Positions 37,300 to 46,069 of a DNA stretch of 64,000 nucleotides are shown here, in pieces. Position 1 is the stretch's first letter. Each line of letters begins with the position of its first letter. The stretch is taken from positions 62,001 to 126,000 of the forward strand of contig ONCG01000017.1 of NCBI GenBank assembly GCA_900316285.1. Reading direction: 5' to 3'. Under the pieces are notes generated by a model, which was given only the letters and a program-made list of their open reading frames with translations, did no database searches and was not told where the DNA came from. The position numbers were made by a program, and so were the translations under genes. The stretch comes from an uncultured Prevotellaceae bacterium. Its GTDB lineage: Bacteria; Bacteroidota; Bacteroidia; Bacteroidales; Bacteroidaceae.

Positions 37300-37350
37300 C
37301 AGCATGAATTCTGTGAGTTCATATTTTCAAAAAATTAGACTTTACACTTT

Positions 37351-39225
37351 ATGAAGAGAATATGTTTCATCATCATAGCCTGTCTCGCCGTCGTAGCGGT
37401 GAAAGCCCAGACCGTCAACGTGAAGGTCGGCCAGGTCACCTATGTCCACCGGGCAACCAATGTTGGCGAGATGCCCTTTGCCGCTGGCAGCACGCTGACC
37501 ATCGAAGGCAAGGTGTATTCAGTTGAAAAGTCATTGTCGACTACCGATTTCATCGATGAAATCGCTGTTGGCGATGCCGATGTTGAGGATAATACCGTCA
37601 GCGTCAGTTACAATGGCGCCACGGCCAGCGTTGTCGTTGCAGGCAATGTGGCACGCTATCTCAGCGTTTCAGTCAGCGGAGCACATGTCAGCATCGTGCA
37701 GGCCGATGACCTGGCAGATGAGATCTCCTACACACTCTCAGGAACGAGTACCGATGGCGAGTTCTATATGGACGGCTCGCTGAAAGCCTCCATTGCTCTT
37801 GCCGGACTTACGCTGACCAATCCTTCGGGCCCTGCCATTAACATTCAGAACGGAAAACGCATCGACGTCAGCGTGAAAAACGGCACCGAAAACACGCTGC
37901 GCGACGGCTCCGGCGGCGACTGGAAAGGTTGTTTCCGCTGCAAAGGCCACACCGAGTTCAAGGGCAAGGGCACACTCAACGTCTATGGCAATACTGCCCA
38001 CGCCATTTGGAGCAAGGAGTATGTGGAGATGAAGAATTGCACCATCAACGTGCTGAAGGCTGTCGGCGACGGTCTGAACTGCAACCAGTACTTCCTCATG
38101 GAGAGTGGTACGCTCAACATCTCCGGTGTGGGCGATGATGGTATACAGGTGAGTTATGAGACCGACGACGATGGTAATAGAGAGTCCGACGAGGAGAACA
38201 CGGGTGCACTCACGGTTACTGGTGGAACGCTTACCGTCACTACTTCGGCTGTTGGCTCGAAAGGATTGAAGGCAGAAGGTGCCGTTGTCATCAACGAGAA
38301 TAGCGCCACGACGCTGATTACCGTGAAGAACTCGGGCGGCGTAGACACCAGCGACAGCTCGGATCCCACCAGTAGTGCCTGCCTGAAGAGCGATACGTCG
38401 ATAGACATCGCTGCTGGTACGCTCACACTAACGAATACCGGTCAGGGCGGTCGTGCCATCAATAGCGAGGGTACACTTACCGTGACCGGTGGCATCATCA
38501 ATGCACAGGCTCAAGGCAGCAACTACGGTTCGTCAGGTGGCGGCGGTGGTGGCGGCTGGCCCCCCGGCGGTGGTGGCCGTCCTGGTGGCGGCGGTGGTTC
38601 GTCGTCGAACGGCAAGAATGCCAAGGGCATCAAAGCCAAGGGTGCCATTAGCATCTCAGGTGGTTCGCTGACCATGGGCTCAGCCAACCATGAAGGCTTG
38701 GAGTCGAAGTCTACGTTGACCATCAGTGGTGGCAAGGTGTATGTGAAGGCCAGCGACGATGCCATCAACAGCAGTGGTAACTTCACCATCTCGGGCGGCT
38801 ATGTCTATGCTTGGTCGACGGGCAACGATGGCCTCGACAGCAATGGTAACATGTCCATCGAAGGTGGCGTGGCGCTTGGCTTTGCCAGCAGTAGCAACAA
38901 TGCGGAGTCGGGAATCGATGTCGATGAGCGACACAGTCTCTCCATCAAAGGGGGCGACATCTTCTCCATCGGCGGCCGTAATGACTTCAGGGCAGGCACC
39001 AGCTCGCAGACCTACAAGTCGTTCTCCACGCTCACGGTCTCGGCCAACGGCTATGTTGTTGTGAAGTGTGGCAGCACCCAGCTGTTTGCCGTGAAGATTC
39101 CAGCCAGCTATAGCAACAAATCGGGTGTCATCAGTGCGACGACGTCCGCGTCAGGCACCTTGAGTGTTGCATCGTCTTCGTCGGTAAGTGGTACGGAGGT
39201 GAACGGCTACATCGACTTGCGATGA
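37351..39225 (+). CDS. Cthe_2159-like (PF14262-type) beta-helix carbohydrate-binding protein
   Basis: A 624-residue protein with a signal peptide (MKRICFIIIACLAVVAVKAQ). A long right-handed beta-helix follows, made of short repeats such as GNSTLTISGG-like turns (ALTVTGGTLTVT, SISGGSLTMGSANHEG, LTISGGKVYVKASDDAINSSG, NDGLDSNGNMSIEGG). The paired N-D-G-L-D / D-D-A-I-N motifs fit the carbohydrate-binding domain described for Cthe_2159, which binds acidic polysaccharide and calcium. A very glycine-rich insert (about residues 392-417, G-G-G-G-W-P-P-G-G-G) lies in the middle. It follows the VTC-DUF4956-DUF2490 genes and has its own promoter, so a surface role with that set is likely. No sorting tail is present. 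Confidence 0.86.
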   Translation: MKRICFIIIACLAVVAVKAQTVNVKVGQVTYVHRATNVGEMPFAAGSTLTIEGKVYSVEKSLSTTDFIDEIAVGDADVEDNTVSVSYNGATASVVVAGNVARYLSVSVSGAHVSIVQADDLADEISYTLSGTSTDGEFYMDGSLKASIALAGLTLTNPSGPAINIQNGKRIDVSVKNGTENTLRDGSGGDWKGCFRCKGHTEFKGKGTLNVYGNTAHAIWSKEYVEMKNCTINVLKAVGDGLNCNQYFLMESGTLNISGVGDDGIQVSYETDDDGNRESDEENTGALTVTGGTLTVTTSAVGSKGLKAEGAVVINENSATTLITVKNSGGVDTSDSSDPTSSACLKSDTSIDIAAGTLTLTNTGQGGRAINSEGTLTVTGGIINAQAQGSNYGSSGGGGGGGWPPGGGGRPGGGGGSSSNGKNAKGIKAKGAISISGGSLTMGSANHEGLESKSTLTISGGKVYVKASDDAINSSGNFTISGGYVYAWSTGNDGLDSNGNMSIEGGVALGFASSSNNAESGIDVDERHSLSIKGGDIFSIGGRNDFRAGTSSQTYKSFSTLTVSANGYVVVKCGSTQLFAVKIPASYSNKSGVISATTSASGTLSVASSSSVSGTEVNGYIDLR

Positions 39226-39340
39226 GCGCAGGAGTATGGAAATAGAGTAACTTTTTATGGTCATGTTATTATAATTTGGATAGCAATTTGGTATGTATAT
39301 GTGTCTTCAATAGGTAATCTTTGAATAACCGATTTAAGAG

Positions 39341-39384
39341 AAAAAAAAGGATGCAGCCCTCGTGCCGTGATGGCAGGAGGGCTG
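39341..39384 (-). terminator. Terminator of the lytS-lytR operon
   Basis: Read on the reverse strand, CAGCCCTC and GAGGGCTG arms with inner TGCC/GGCA pairs (39354-39384) form a stem of about 13 base pairs with one mismatch. Eight T follow, at 39348-39341 on that strand. It may also end transcripts from the left. No other feature was seen in 39226-39423. Confidence 0.82.
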
Positions 39385-39423
39385 TTTAATGTTGGTATAT
39401 GCAGGGTTAAGAAGATTGGTTCG

Positions 39424-40185
39424 CTATGCCTTACCGAGGAAGTTGCTGTTGATGTAGTTGTTGAGTGTTTCGCGGTACAGATCGCCAATGGGCAGATAGG
39501 CCGCCTCTTCGTTTGGTGCCATCTGTGGTGGAGCAATGACGACGCGGTTCTTGTTCACCTCCTGTATCTTTTGCAGGTTGATGATATAGGATCGGTGTAT
39601 GCGCATGAAGCCCGTGGGCAGTTGTTCCTCCAGTTTCTTCATGGAGAGTAGGGCGGTGATGGGCTTCTGCGAGTCGAAGTAGATCTTCACGTATTCGCTC
39701 ATGCCTTCGATGTAGCGGATGTCGTCAACAGAGATGCGCACCAGCCGGTAATCGGTCTTGAGGAAGAGGGAGTTCCCTGATGCTGCACCAGTTTGTCCCT
39801 CTGCACTTGGAGCAGAGAGGGCGAGCATCTGCTCATATCTCTTCTTCACCTTTTCCGCTGCACCCATGAACTCGTTGAGGCCGAAAGGCTTCAGCAGGTA
39901 GTCCACGGCATCTACTTTATAGCCTTCGATGGCATATTCGGCATAGGCGGTCGTGAAGACGATGATGGGTGGTGCTGCCAGCGAGCGCACGAAGTCCATG
40001 CCCGAGAGGTCGGGCATGTTGATATCGCAGAAGATGGCATCCACCGATTCTTGTTCCAGGAATTGTTTCGCCTCAATGGCACTCTGGCACTGGGCTGCCA
40101 GTTGCAGGTAAGGCACTTTTCCTATGTAGGTCGCGAGCTGTTGTAGTGCGAGCGGCTCATCGTCGATAGCCATGCATCTGATCAT
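39424..40185 (-). CDS. LytTR-family response regulator
   Basis: A 253-residue regulator. The N-terminal receiver domain (about 1-120) has the acidic pair in AIDDEP, the phospho-acceptor aspartate in IFCDINMPDLSG (about residue 54), threonine in VFTTAYAEYAIEG and lysine in DYLLKPF. A C-terminal LytTR DNA-binding domain (about 150-250) has LFLKTDYRLVRISVDDIRYIEGMSEYVKIY and FMRIHRSYIINL. The stop of the upstream kinase overlaps this start by four bases (ATGA), so the two form a coupled two-component operon. Targets are not visible in the window. The start is fixed by the overlap and the normal receiver N-terminus. Confidence 0.95.
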   Translation of the reverse strand: MIRCMAIDDEPLALQQLATYIGKVPYLQLAAQCQSAIEAKQFLEQESVDAIFCDINMPDLSGMDFVRSLAAPPIIVFTTAYAEYAIEGYKVDAVDYLLKPFGLNEFMGAAEKVKKRYEQMLALSAPSAEGQTGAASGNSLFLKTDYRLVRISVDDIRYIEGMSEYVKIYFDSQKPITALLSMKKLEEQLPTGFMRIHRSYIINLQKIQEVNKNRVVIAPPQMAPNEEAAYLPIGDLYRETLNNYINSNFLGKA

Positions 40186-41372
40186 GTGAGCGGTATGTTA
40201 AGTTCCACATTGTAGGTTTCTGCTTCGTCCTTGATGTCCAGCGTATAGTTGCGGCCGTAGAGCAGGTCGAGCCGTTTCTTCACATTCGCCAGTCCCACAC
40301 CGCCCTCGCTGATTCGTTTGCTGGCTTGCTGTGTGCTGGTCTGGTCGGCTTGTTTCTTGCTGTTGCGACAGCTGAAGAGCAGCCGCTGGTCTTCTGCTTG
40401 CAGTTTGATGCTGACAAACGACTGCTGCTGGTAGCTCACGCCGTGCTTGAAGGCGTTCTCAACGAACGTGATGAGCAACATCGGAGCAATCAGACTGTCG
40501 GGCAACTCATCGGGAATGCTCACGCTGATGTTTACATGGTCGGTGTAGCGCAGCTGCATCAGTTTCAGGTAATTGCGCAGGAAGTCGACATCGCGCCCCA
40601 GAGGGACCATGGGGTGATTGCCCTCATAGAGCACGTAGCGCATGAGCTTTGAGAGGTCCACAATGGAGGTCTTCGCCTTTTCAGGATCGATGTCCACCAG
40701 TGCGTGGATGTTGTTCAGTGTGTTCATGAAGAAGTGTGGGTTGATCTGATACTTCAGATACTCCAGCTGGCTCTCAATGTTTTCGCGTTCCAAAACAAGC
40801 ATCTGCTTACGGTCGCGGTCGGACTTGAAGTAGAGTTTCACACCGATATTCATGCCCAGCAGCAGAATGAGGAACAAACTGTTCACAATGCCGCCTTGGG
40901 TGAGCAACAGTGGAAGCCCCGGCGGCATCTCGCCTGGCTTGGGTCCTCTGGGCTTCTGGAAGGGTGGACGCTCGTTGTCGCCCTGCTGATTGGGTTCCTC
41001 AGCCATGGGTGGTGGCATTTTGTCGTTTACTTCCAAGCGTGGGCCAAACGCAGGCCTGCCACCCTCTTTGCGATGACTGCTATAGCAGTTGAAGAGTACA
41101 AACACGGCAACGAGACATCCCGTGGTGGCCAGATAGAGTCGCTTTCGCTCCTTGTAGACTAGCAGCGGGGCCAACACGAAGTTGTGAATGAGGAAGATAA
41201 TCAGGAAAACAGCAAAGATCTTCCATACGTGAAAGATTTCGGGCCAGTGTACGGGAATCTCTTCACCGGTGGTGGACCTGATATATGAAGTCAGCACCGG
41301 CGCCGCAAACAGCACCAGCCACAAAATGAGATAGAAGATGTTCTCCTTTTGGTTGCGTAGACTTAGTCTCAT
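40182..41372 (-). CDS. LytS-like sensor histidine kinase (His_kinase family)
   Basis: A 396-residue membrane kinase. Four transmembrane segments lie at about 12-31 (FYLILWLVLFAAPVLTSYI), 52-72, 80-98 and 160-182. A proline-rich loop between the third and fourth (RPPFQKPRGPKPGEMPPGLP) faces the periplasm. The kinase core has the phospho-acceptor histidine in YQINPHFFMNTLNNIHALV, typical of the LytS/YehU group, and an ATPase part with VENAFKHGVSY (N box) and GGVGLANVKKRLDLLYG (G box). It probably phosphorylates the LytTR regulator encoded four bases downstream. No ligand-binding domain is obvious apart from the loop. Its promoter lies about 100 bases upstream. Confidence 0.94.
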   Translation of the reverse strand: MRLSLRNQKENIFYLILWLVLFAAPVLTSYIRSTTGEEIPVHWPEIFHVWKIFAVFLIIFLIHNFVLAPLLVYKERKRLYLATTGCLVAVFVLFNCYSSHRKEGGRPAFGPRLEVNDKMPPPMAEEPNQQGDNERPPFQKPRGPKPGEMPPGLPLLLTQGGIVNSLFLILLLGMNIGVKLYFKSDRDRKQMLVLERENIESQLEYLKYQINPHFFMNTLNNIHALVDIDPEKAKTSIVDLSKLMRYVLYEGNHPMVPLGRDVDFLRNYLKLMQLRYTDHVNISVSIPDELPDSLIAPMLLITFVENAFKHGVSYQQQSFVSIKLQAEDQRLLFSCRNSKKQADQTSTQQASKRISEGGVGLANVKKRLDLLYGRNYTLDIKDEAETYNVELNIPLT

Positions 41373-41470
41373 AGGCTCATTCCTGTTATTGTTATAACGC
41401 TTTGGAGGGTTGTTTTATTGTGCTATTCCTAGCAATCGCAGCTCCTTGTTATAGATGTTGATACACAATG

Positions 41471-41502
41471 CAAAGTTAACAGACTGGCAGTTGTTTTGCA
41501 AA
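41471..41502 (-). promoter_or_regulatory. Promoter of the lytS-lytR operon
   Basis: On the reverse strand TTTG (41502-41499) and TAACTTTG (41478-41471) are spaced by 20 bases, giving a leader of about 90 bases before the kinase ATG. Confidence 0.78.
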
Positions 41503-41583
41503 TGTAATCAGCCAAGCGCCTCTTTTTTTCAGTAAATCAAGTTAAAAAGAGGAGGGGAGGAGCGTGGTATGAAAACTTTTTCG

Positions 41584-41591
41584 TAACTTTG
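41584..41591 (+). promoter_or_regulatory. -7 box for the C10 peptidase
   Basis: TAACTTTG lies 30 bases before the ATG at 41621. The -33 element is unclear. Confidence 0.75.
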
Positions 41592-41620
41592 CAGACTGAA
41601 AAAAGTCTATTTAACTCATT

Positions 41621-44497
41621 ATGATCAAAAGATTCTCGCTATTACTGCTCCTCGTGAGCTTTGTACTCGTTGTCTCGGCTAACCCTATTGACAAGGCTGA
41701 GGCTCGTTTGGTGGCACAGGAATTCGTTGGCATCGACGATGCGACAAGTGACGACGTGCCCGTTGCACCTTATTATATATTCTCGCGTGGAGCGGGTAAG
41801 GGCTTCGTTATTGTGAGTGGTGATGACTCGACGCCTCCTATCCTCGGCTATACCGATCAGGGCGATTTTGTACTTGACGAACTGCCCGAACAGTTGAAGG
41901 CCATGCTCGAGAACTGGGCAGTGGGCATTGGTAAGATTCAGGCTGCTCCGAAGCGCGTTGGGCCGAAGCGTAGTATCAGCGAGCGGTTGGAGACCGCACG
42001 TCGTGGTGTGGAGAGTTTTAAGGAGAAATGGCAGGATGTGCCCATTCTCTGTCAGACCCATTGGCACCAGAGTTCGCCCTATAACGACCTGTGTCCTGTC
42101 AACGAGCAGGGCAAACGTGCTGTGACGGGTTGTGTGGCAACGGCTGCTTCGCAGATTATCTACTACTTCCGTAAGGATAATCCCGCCGAACTGCAGCACA
42201 ACACTCCTACTTATTCGTATGGATATCCTGTGACGGAGTCGCTGCCGAAGGGCACACCCATAGAGTACAACCTGATGAAACTGAGCGGCAGTGGCACCAG
42301 CAAGCAAAATCATGCAGTGGCAGTGCTGATGTATGCCATTGGCACCAGTTCGTATCTGACCTATGGCGAGTCGACAGGTGGTCAGCCCGATGACTGTGGT
42401 AAGGCCATGGCCAGCCAGTTCCTGCTCGACAACGACTATCGTGCCAAGTGGAACTACTCGCAGCAGGCATGGGAGAACCTGATCTACAAGAGCCTGAAGG
42501 CCGGCAGCCCGATGCTCTATGGTGCCACGGCAAAGGACAAGTCGGGTGGACATGCCGTGGTGCTCGACGGCTATCAGTCGAAGACTGGCCTCTATCACTT
42601 CAACTTCGGCTGGGGTGGTCAGGGCGATGGCTGGTATACTGTTGATGACGAGAACGGCATGAATGGCTTCCCCTACGACCAGCGTGGCTGCATGAACTTC
42701 CGTCCGCGCAAGCCGAACCTGAAGGCCGAGATGCCTATTGATACACTCTACCATCGTGCTACGGCAACCATCAACGTGCATGTAGAGAACAACGGCACGC
42801 TCCCTTATTCCGGCATCTCGTTCTATGTGAGCAGTGTGGACCGTCTGCCTAGCGCTGCCTCTAAGACCGACAACGATGTTGTCATCCCTGCCGGCGGTTC
42901 TGGCGATGTGACTTTCACGTATCGTCCTAGTACTTCACCATCGCGCTATCCGCAGCTCTATCTCTTTATCACCGATGCAAATAAGAACATCCTTGACTCG
43001 TGCGTCGTCCCCGTGAAAGAGAGTGTGGCCGACCTTGCGCTGAATCAAATCACAGTGGATGCAGGCTCGGTGACTACCGAACTCGATGGCATGTCGTTTG
43101 GCATGGTGAACAATACGACGGCAACCGTCAGTGCCAGCTTTACCAATGGCGAGGCAGGCACGTTGTGTCAGCCCACTGTGAAGTGTCAGCTGAATGAATA
43201 CAACCCTGAGACGAAGGATTGGGTGGAGGTGAAGCACACATATGTCTCCAACGATGTATTTGAAGTTGGCGAGACCCGTCAGCTGCAGTTTGCTTTCCGC
43301 TCGCTGCAAGAGGGTAGCTATTACAAGGCTTATATTGATCGGAAGATTAGTGCTTCCGACGACTGCGAATTGAAATATGCAACGGCCGACACGGTGGTTT
43401 ATTTCACCGTGCGTCCCTCTGACTTCAGCATACAGATCGACGGCCGACGCGCTGTGGCTTCAGGTAATTGGAACTCCACGCTCTTCGAGAATGCAAAGGC
43501 CGATTCCACGGTTTGCTCATACGATTTCACCCAGGTGAAAGAGCTCACGGCTATTCCCGCAGTGGCTAACCCCAATGCTGTGTTCTTCACTTCTGCACCT
43601 CTGGCAGGAGCCGCCAACGTGGTATGTGACGGCAGTTGCGACAACCTCGTCATCGTTGCAGGCAAGGAGTTTAGCCCAGGCCAGGAGTTCGTGGCTAAGA
43701 AGCTGTCCTTCGTGCTCCCAACCAGCAAGGCTGGCGAGTGGTGTGAGGCTTTCGTTCCGTTCCCTGTGACTGTTCCTTATGGCATACAGGCCAGAAACCT
43801 TTTGTCGGCAGGATCGTCGAGTATGACCTCTGAGCCGGTTCGCGTGCTCAATGGTCAGTCGCCTGCCGTCTTCATCTCTGCCCACGACGGCTTGAATGCC
43901 TTGGAGGGAGAGAACGTTCCTATCGGCACCGATAGCGTGAAGACTGCCCTTGACGACAATGTGCGTTCCGCAACGGTCTACATACCAATGGAAGCCAAAG
44001 CCATGCTGTTCGGCTTCAAGAGTGGTGCACCTTACTTCCTGCCGACGACCGAAAGAGCGGTGGCTCCCTTCCATACGATGCTGCTGAAGTACTCCGCCAA
44101 TGGTGTGCGCGCCATTCCTATCTCCGACATTAAATATCCCGATCTTGCAGACGTCATTAATCGTGCTACGCTGCTTGTGGCCGAATATCCGCAGATGAAG
44201 GGAACGGCTGCGCTCGACGAGTTCCTGGCAGCTATCAAGAAGGGTGAAGATGCATTTACATTCGTGACACCGACGAAGTCGTCAGAGATTCGTGAGGAGA
44301 TTGATGCCCTTGAGGCAGCCATTGAAGTCTTCCTCGATGCAACGGTGACCGGCATCGACGAGCCAGCAACACTGGCTGGCAATGCCAATGGTCCAGTTGA
44401 ATACTATTCGCTCTCGGGCGTTCGCCTGCAGGCTCCCAGCCGTGGTGTTGTCATTGTGAAGCGTGGTAACCAGGTCCGCAAGGTTGTCGTGAAGTAA
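41621..44497 (+). CDS. C10-family (streptopain-like) secreted cysteine peptidase with sorting tail
   Basis: A 958-residue protein with signal peptide (MIKRFSLLLLLVSFVLVVSA). A Spi-type propeptide (ARLVAQEFVG, FVIVSGDDSTPPILGYTDQG) precedes the C10 catalytic domain, with the catalytic cysteine Cys171 in VTGCVATAASQIIYYF and His311 in GGHAVVLDGY, then FNFGWGGQGDGWY. Beta-sandwich domains of unknown function fill about 365-880. The C-terminal YYSLSGVRLQAPSRGVVIVK and final KVVVK form a variant T9SS-like tail, though the usual G-x-Y is G-V-V. By family knowledge these are secreted, self-activated peptidases; relatives include interpain and PrtT. It has its own promoter and terminator. Confidence 0.94.
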   Translation: MIKRFSLLLLLVSFVLVVSANPIDKAEARLVAQEFVGIDDATSDDVPVAPYYIFSRGAGKGFVIVSGDDSTPPILGYTDQGDFVLDELPEQLKAMLENWAVGIGKIQAAPKRVGPKRSISERLETARRGVESFKEKWQDVPILCQTHWHQSSPYNDLCPVNEQGKRAVTGCVATAASQIIYYFRKDNPAELQHNTPTYSYGYPVTESLPKGTPIEYNLMKLSGSGTSKQNHAVAVLMYAIGTSSYLTYGESTGGQPDDCGKAMASQFLLDNDYRAKWNYSQQAWENLIYKSLKAGSPMLYGATAKDKSGGHAVVLDGYQSKTGLYHFNFGWGGQGDGWYTVDDENGMNGFPYDQRGCMNFRPRKPNLKAEMPIDTLYHRATATINVHVENNGTLPYSGISFYVSSVDRLPSAASKTDNDVVIPAGGSGDVTFTYRPSTSPSRYPQLYLFITDANKNILDSCVVPVKESVADLALNQITVDAGSVTTELDGMSFGMVNNTTATVSASFTNGEAGTLCQPTVKCQLNEYNPETKDWVEVKHTYVSNDVFEVGETRQLQFAFRSLQEGSYYKAYIDRKISASDDCELKYATADTVVYFTVRPSDFSIQIDGRRAVASGNWNSTLFENAKADSTVCSYDFTQVKELTAIPAVANPNAVFFTSAPLAGAANVVCDGSCDNLVIVAGKEFSPGQEFVAKKLSFVLPTSKAGEWCEAFVPFPVTVPYGIQARNLLSAGSSSMTSEPVRVLNGQSPAVFISAHDGLNALEGENVPIGTDSVKTALDDNVRSATVYIPMEAKAMLFGFKSGAPYFLPTTERAVAPFHTMLLKYSANGVRAIPISDIKYPDLADVINRATLLVAEYPQMKGTAALDEFLAAIKKGEDAFTFVTPTKSSEIREEIDALEAAIEVFLDATVTGIDEPATLAGNANGPVEYYSLSGVRLQAPSRGVVIVKRGNQVRKVVVK

Positions 44498-44551
44498 CAC
44501 GGCAGCCCTGCGGGCGCTGGCTTGGAATGATTTAAAGCTTATATAAACAGC

Positions 44552-44586
44552 AAAACCCCTCGATACGTGGCGTATCGAGGGGTTTT
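44552..44586. terminator. Bidirectional terminator between the C10 peptidase and tRNA genes
   Basis: A 16-base-pair perfect stem (AAAACCCCTCGATACG with CGTATCGAGGGGTTTT) with loop TGG. It has T runs on both strands and serves the peptidase on the plus strand and the two tRNAs on the minus strand. Confidence 0.92.
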
Positions 44587-44591
44587 CGTTG

Positions 44592-44665
44592 TGTCGACAC
44601 TTGGACTCGAACCAAGGACCCCCACCATGTCAAGGTGATACTCTAACCAGCTGAGCTATGCCGAC
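44592..44665 (-). tRNA. tRNA-Val (GAC)
   Basis: A 74-base cloverleaf on the reverse strand. GTCGGCA pairs with TGTCGAC, discriminator A, D stem GCTC/GAGT, anticodon stem TCACC/GGTGG around loop TTGACAT, giving anticodon GAC. It reads GUC/GUU-type valine codons and complements the TAC copies at 7572 and 7809. Confidence 0.92.
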
Positions 44666-44709
44666 AAAATGTTTATGGTGCAACGTCATCACCTTCCTTG
44701 TTCAGGAAG

Positions 44710-44791
44710 TGCGCCTGACAGGACTCGAACCTGCACGTCGCAAGACACCAGATCCTAAGTCTGACGCGTCTACCAATTCCGCCACAGGCGC
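44710..44791 (-). tRNA. tRNA-Leu (TAG)
   Basis: An 82-base class II tRNA on the reverse strand. Acceptor GCGCCTG pairs with CAGGCGC, discriminator A, anticodon loop CTTAGGA (TAG), a long variable arm and TTCGAGT in the T loop. It is transcribed first, with the tRNA-Val 44 bases downstream. Confidence 0.95.
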
Positions 44792-44813
44792 TTGCGGAGA
44801 TAGTTTGCGGGTG

Positions 44814-44845
44814 CAAAAGTACAATGTTTTTATGAAATATGCAAA
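44814..44845 (-). promoter_or_regulatory. Promoter of the tRNA-Leu/tRNA-Val unit
   Basis: On the reverse strand TTTG (44845-44842) and TACTTTTG (44821-44814) are spaced by 20 bases, just upstream of the tRNA-Leu. Confidence 0.82.
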
Positions 44846-44937
44846 TTATTCTGCATTTTTCTTTCGTTCGAGTTGCGTTTTTGCTCTTTTATAGCCTTTA
44901 TAGTCCCTAAATGGTAGGCTGTCAATGCATAAAAATC

Positions 44938-46011
44938 TTATCGCAACAGTTGGCGGGCATACTCGATGATGGTGTCGATGCCACGGGCGAAGTCAGCATC
45001 GGTGAGCGCGACAAAGTGGTCAGGATCGATGCCGAACTCTGTGGACTGGCGGTTGCGGTCGTACATCGGACAGGCAGAGAACCGCACGCTCCAGCCGCAG
45101 GGTATCTCAGATGAGAAGGGCAGTCCGGCCCCGCCACCCGTGCGGTCGCCGACGATGGTGACGTTCGGGCAGCACTTCATGTATTGCACAAACTCGTTGG
45201 CTGCACTGAAGACGCCACGATTTGTGAGCACCACGACAGGCTTTTGCCAGCGAATGCCCTTCGACGGCTTCAGCCTTTGTTCTTCCATCTTCGAGAAATC
45301 GTTGTGGCCGCGTCCCGTCTTATGCTGCATGTAGCCCACGAGGATTTTCTCGTTGGTGAAGCGGGCTGCCAGCTGTTCGGCTGAGGAGACAAGGCCGCCG
45401 CCATTGCTACGGAGGTCGATGATGAGGCCACGGCATGGCGATAGGGAGTAGAGGATGTCGTCGAGATTGCCCTCACCCAGTTCGCTTCCGAACGACGAGC
45501 AGCGCAGGTAGCCTGTCTGGTCGTCGAGGATGCGATACTGCAAGCCCGTGGCGATGCGGTAGTCGGTGCCGAGGTAACGGCGGATGAGTGTGTCGCTGAC
45601 GTTGGTTGGGTAGTCTTCTTGCCACGACCAGTTGCGAGCGATGTCGAATGAAGCATAGAGATTGACGTGTCCGTCGCGCAGTTCGGCAAGCATATTGGCC
45701 AACACCTCAAACTGTTGCGTCTTCGTCATGGCGGCATCGAACTGCGGTTTGTAGCGGCGGTACACCTCGTTCCAGTCGAGTCCGTACTCCTTCTGCTTGT
45801 AGTCGAAGAAACAGTAGTGCTCGTCGATGATGCGCCACAGCGCCTCGAAGTTGCCTTGCGGTGTGTCGGCAAATTCGTCCTCGTCGACGCAAGCGACACA
45901 AAGCGACAAGGTAACAAAGTAACAAAGTAACATACCAAAGTGACGAGGAAACCAAGTGATAAGTTTCCCTATCGCTTTCCACTGCCGGCTTTTTTGATCA
46001 ATCCTTCTCAT
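44938..46011 (-). CDS. S41-family (C-terminal processing) peptidase lipoprotein
   Basis: A 357-residue protein. A hydrophobic N-terminal segment (MLLCYFVTLSLCVAC, residues 27-41) ends in a lipobox-like V-A-C, so it is probably a lipoprotein. The body has the S41 elements: a helical TSP-N-like part, GLIIDLRSNGGG, the serine region LTNRGVFSAANEFVQ and VGDRTGGGAGLP. No PDZ domain is obvious. By family knowledge it cleaves substrates near their C-termini in the periplasm. The start could be 46011 (basic n-region MRRIDQKSRQ) or 45933. The signal-peptide codons are themselves octanucleotide repeats, so slippage would shift the frame. It is downstream of the DUF3316-like gene in a ParC-DUF3316-S41 row. 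Confidence 0.9.
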   Translation of the reverse strand: MRRIDQKSRQWKAIGKLITWFPRHFGMLLCYFVTLSLCVACVDEDEFADTPQGNFEALWRIIDEHYCFFDYKQKEYGLDWNEVYRRYKPQFDAAMTKTQQFEVLANMLAELRDGHVNLYASFDIARNWSWQEDYPTNVSDTLIRRYLGTDYRIATGLQYRILDDQTGYLRCSSFGSELGEGNLDDILYSLSPCRGLIIDLRSNGGGLVSSAEQLAARFTNEKILVGYMQHKTGRGHNDFSKMEEQRLKPSKGIRWQKPVVVLTNRGVFSAANEFVQYMKCCPNVTIVGDRTGGGAGLPFSSEIPCGWSVRFSACPMYDRNRQSTEFGIDPDHFVALTDADFARGIDTIIEYARQLLR

Positions 46012-46069
46012 ATAGTTACTCTGTTACTTTGTTACCTTGTTACTTTGTTATTTTGTTACCTTGTTATTG
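45908..46069. repeat. Two inverted octanucleotide repeat tracts around the S41 start
   Basis: The tract at 45908-45933 is about three units of GTAACAAA type. The tract at about 46020-46069 is about six units of its complement, TTGTTACC/TTGTTACT. The blocks 45908-45924 and 46022-46038 are perfect 17-base inverted copies. The second tract covers the last codons of the DUF3316-like gene; the first encodes the S41 signal peptide. Confidence 0.85.

Noticed and set aside
41621-44497. Polysaccharide utilisation locus around the peptidase or esterase
   Set aside because: No SusC/SusD pair or glycoside hydrolase was found anywhere in the window.
44552-44791. Integration site for a mobile element at the tRNA genes
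   Set aside because: No integrase, no duplicated tRNA 3' end and no change of composition next to the tRNAs.
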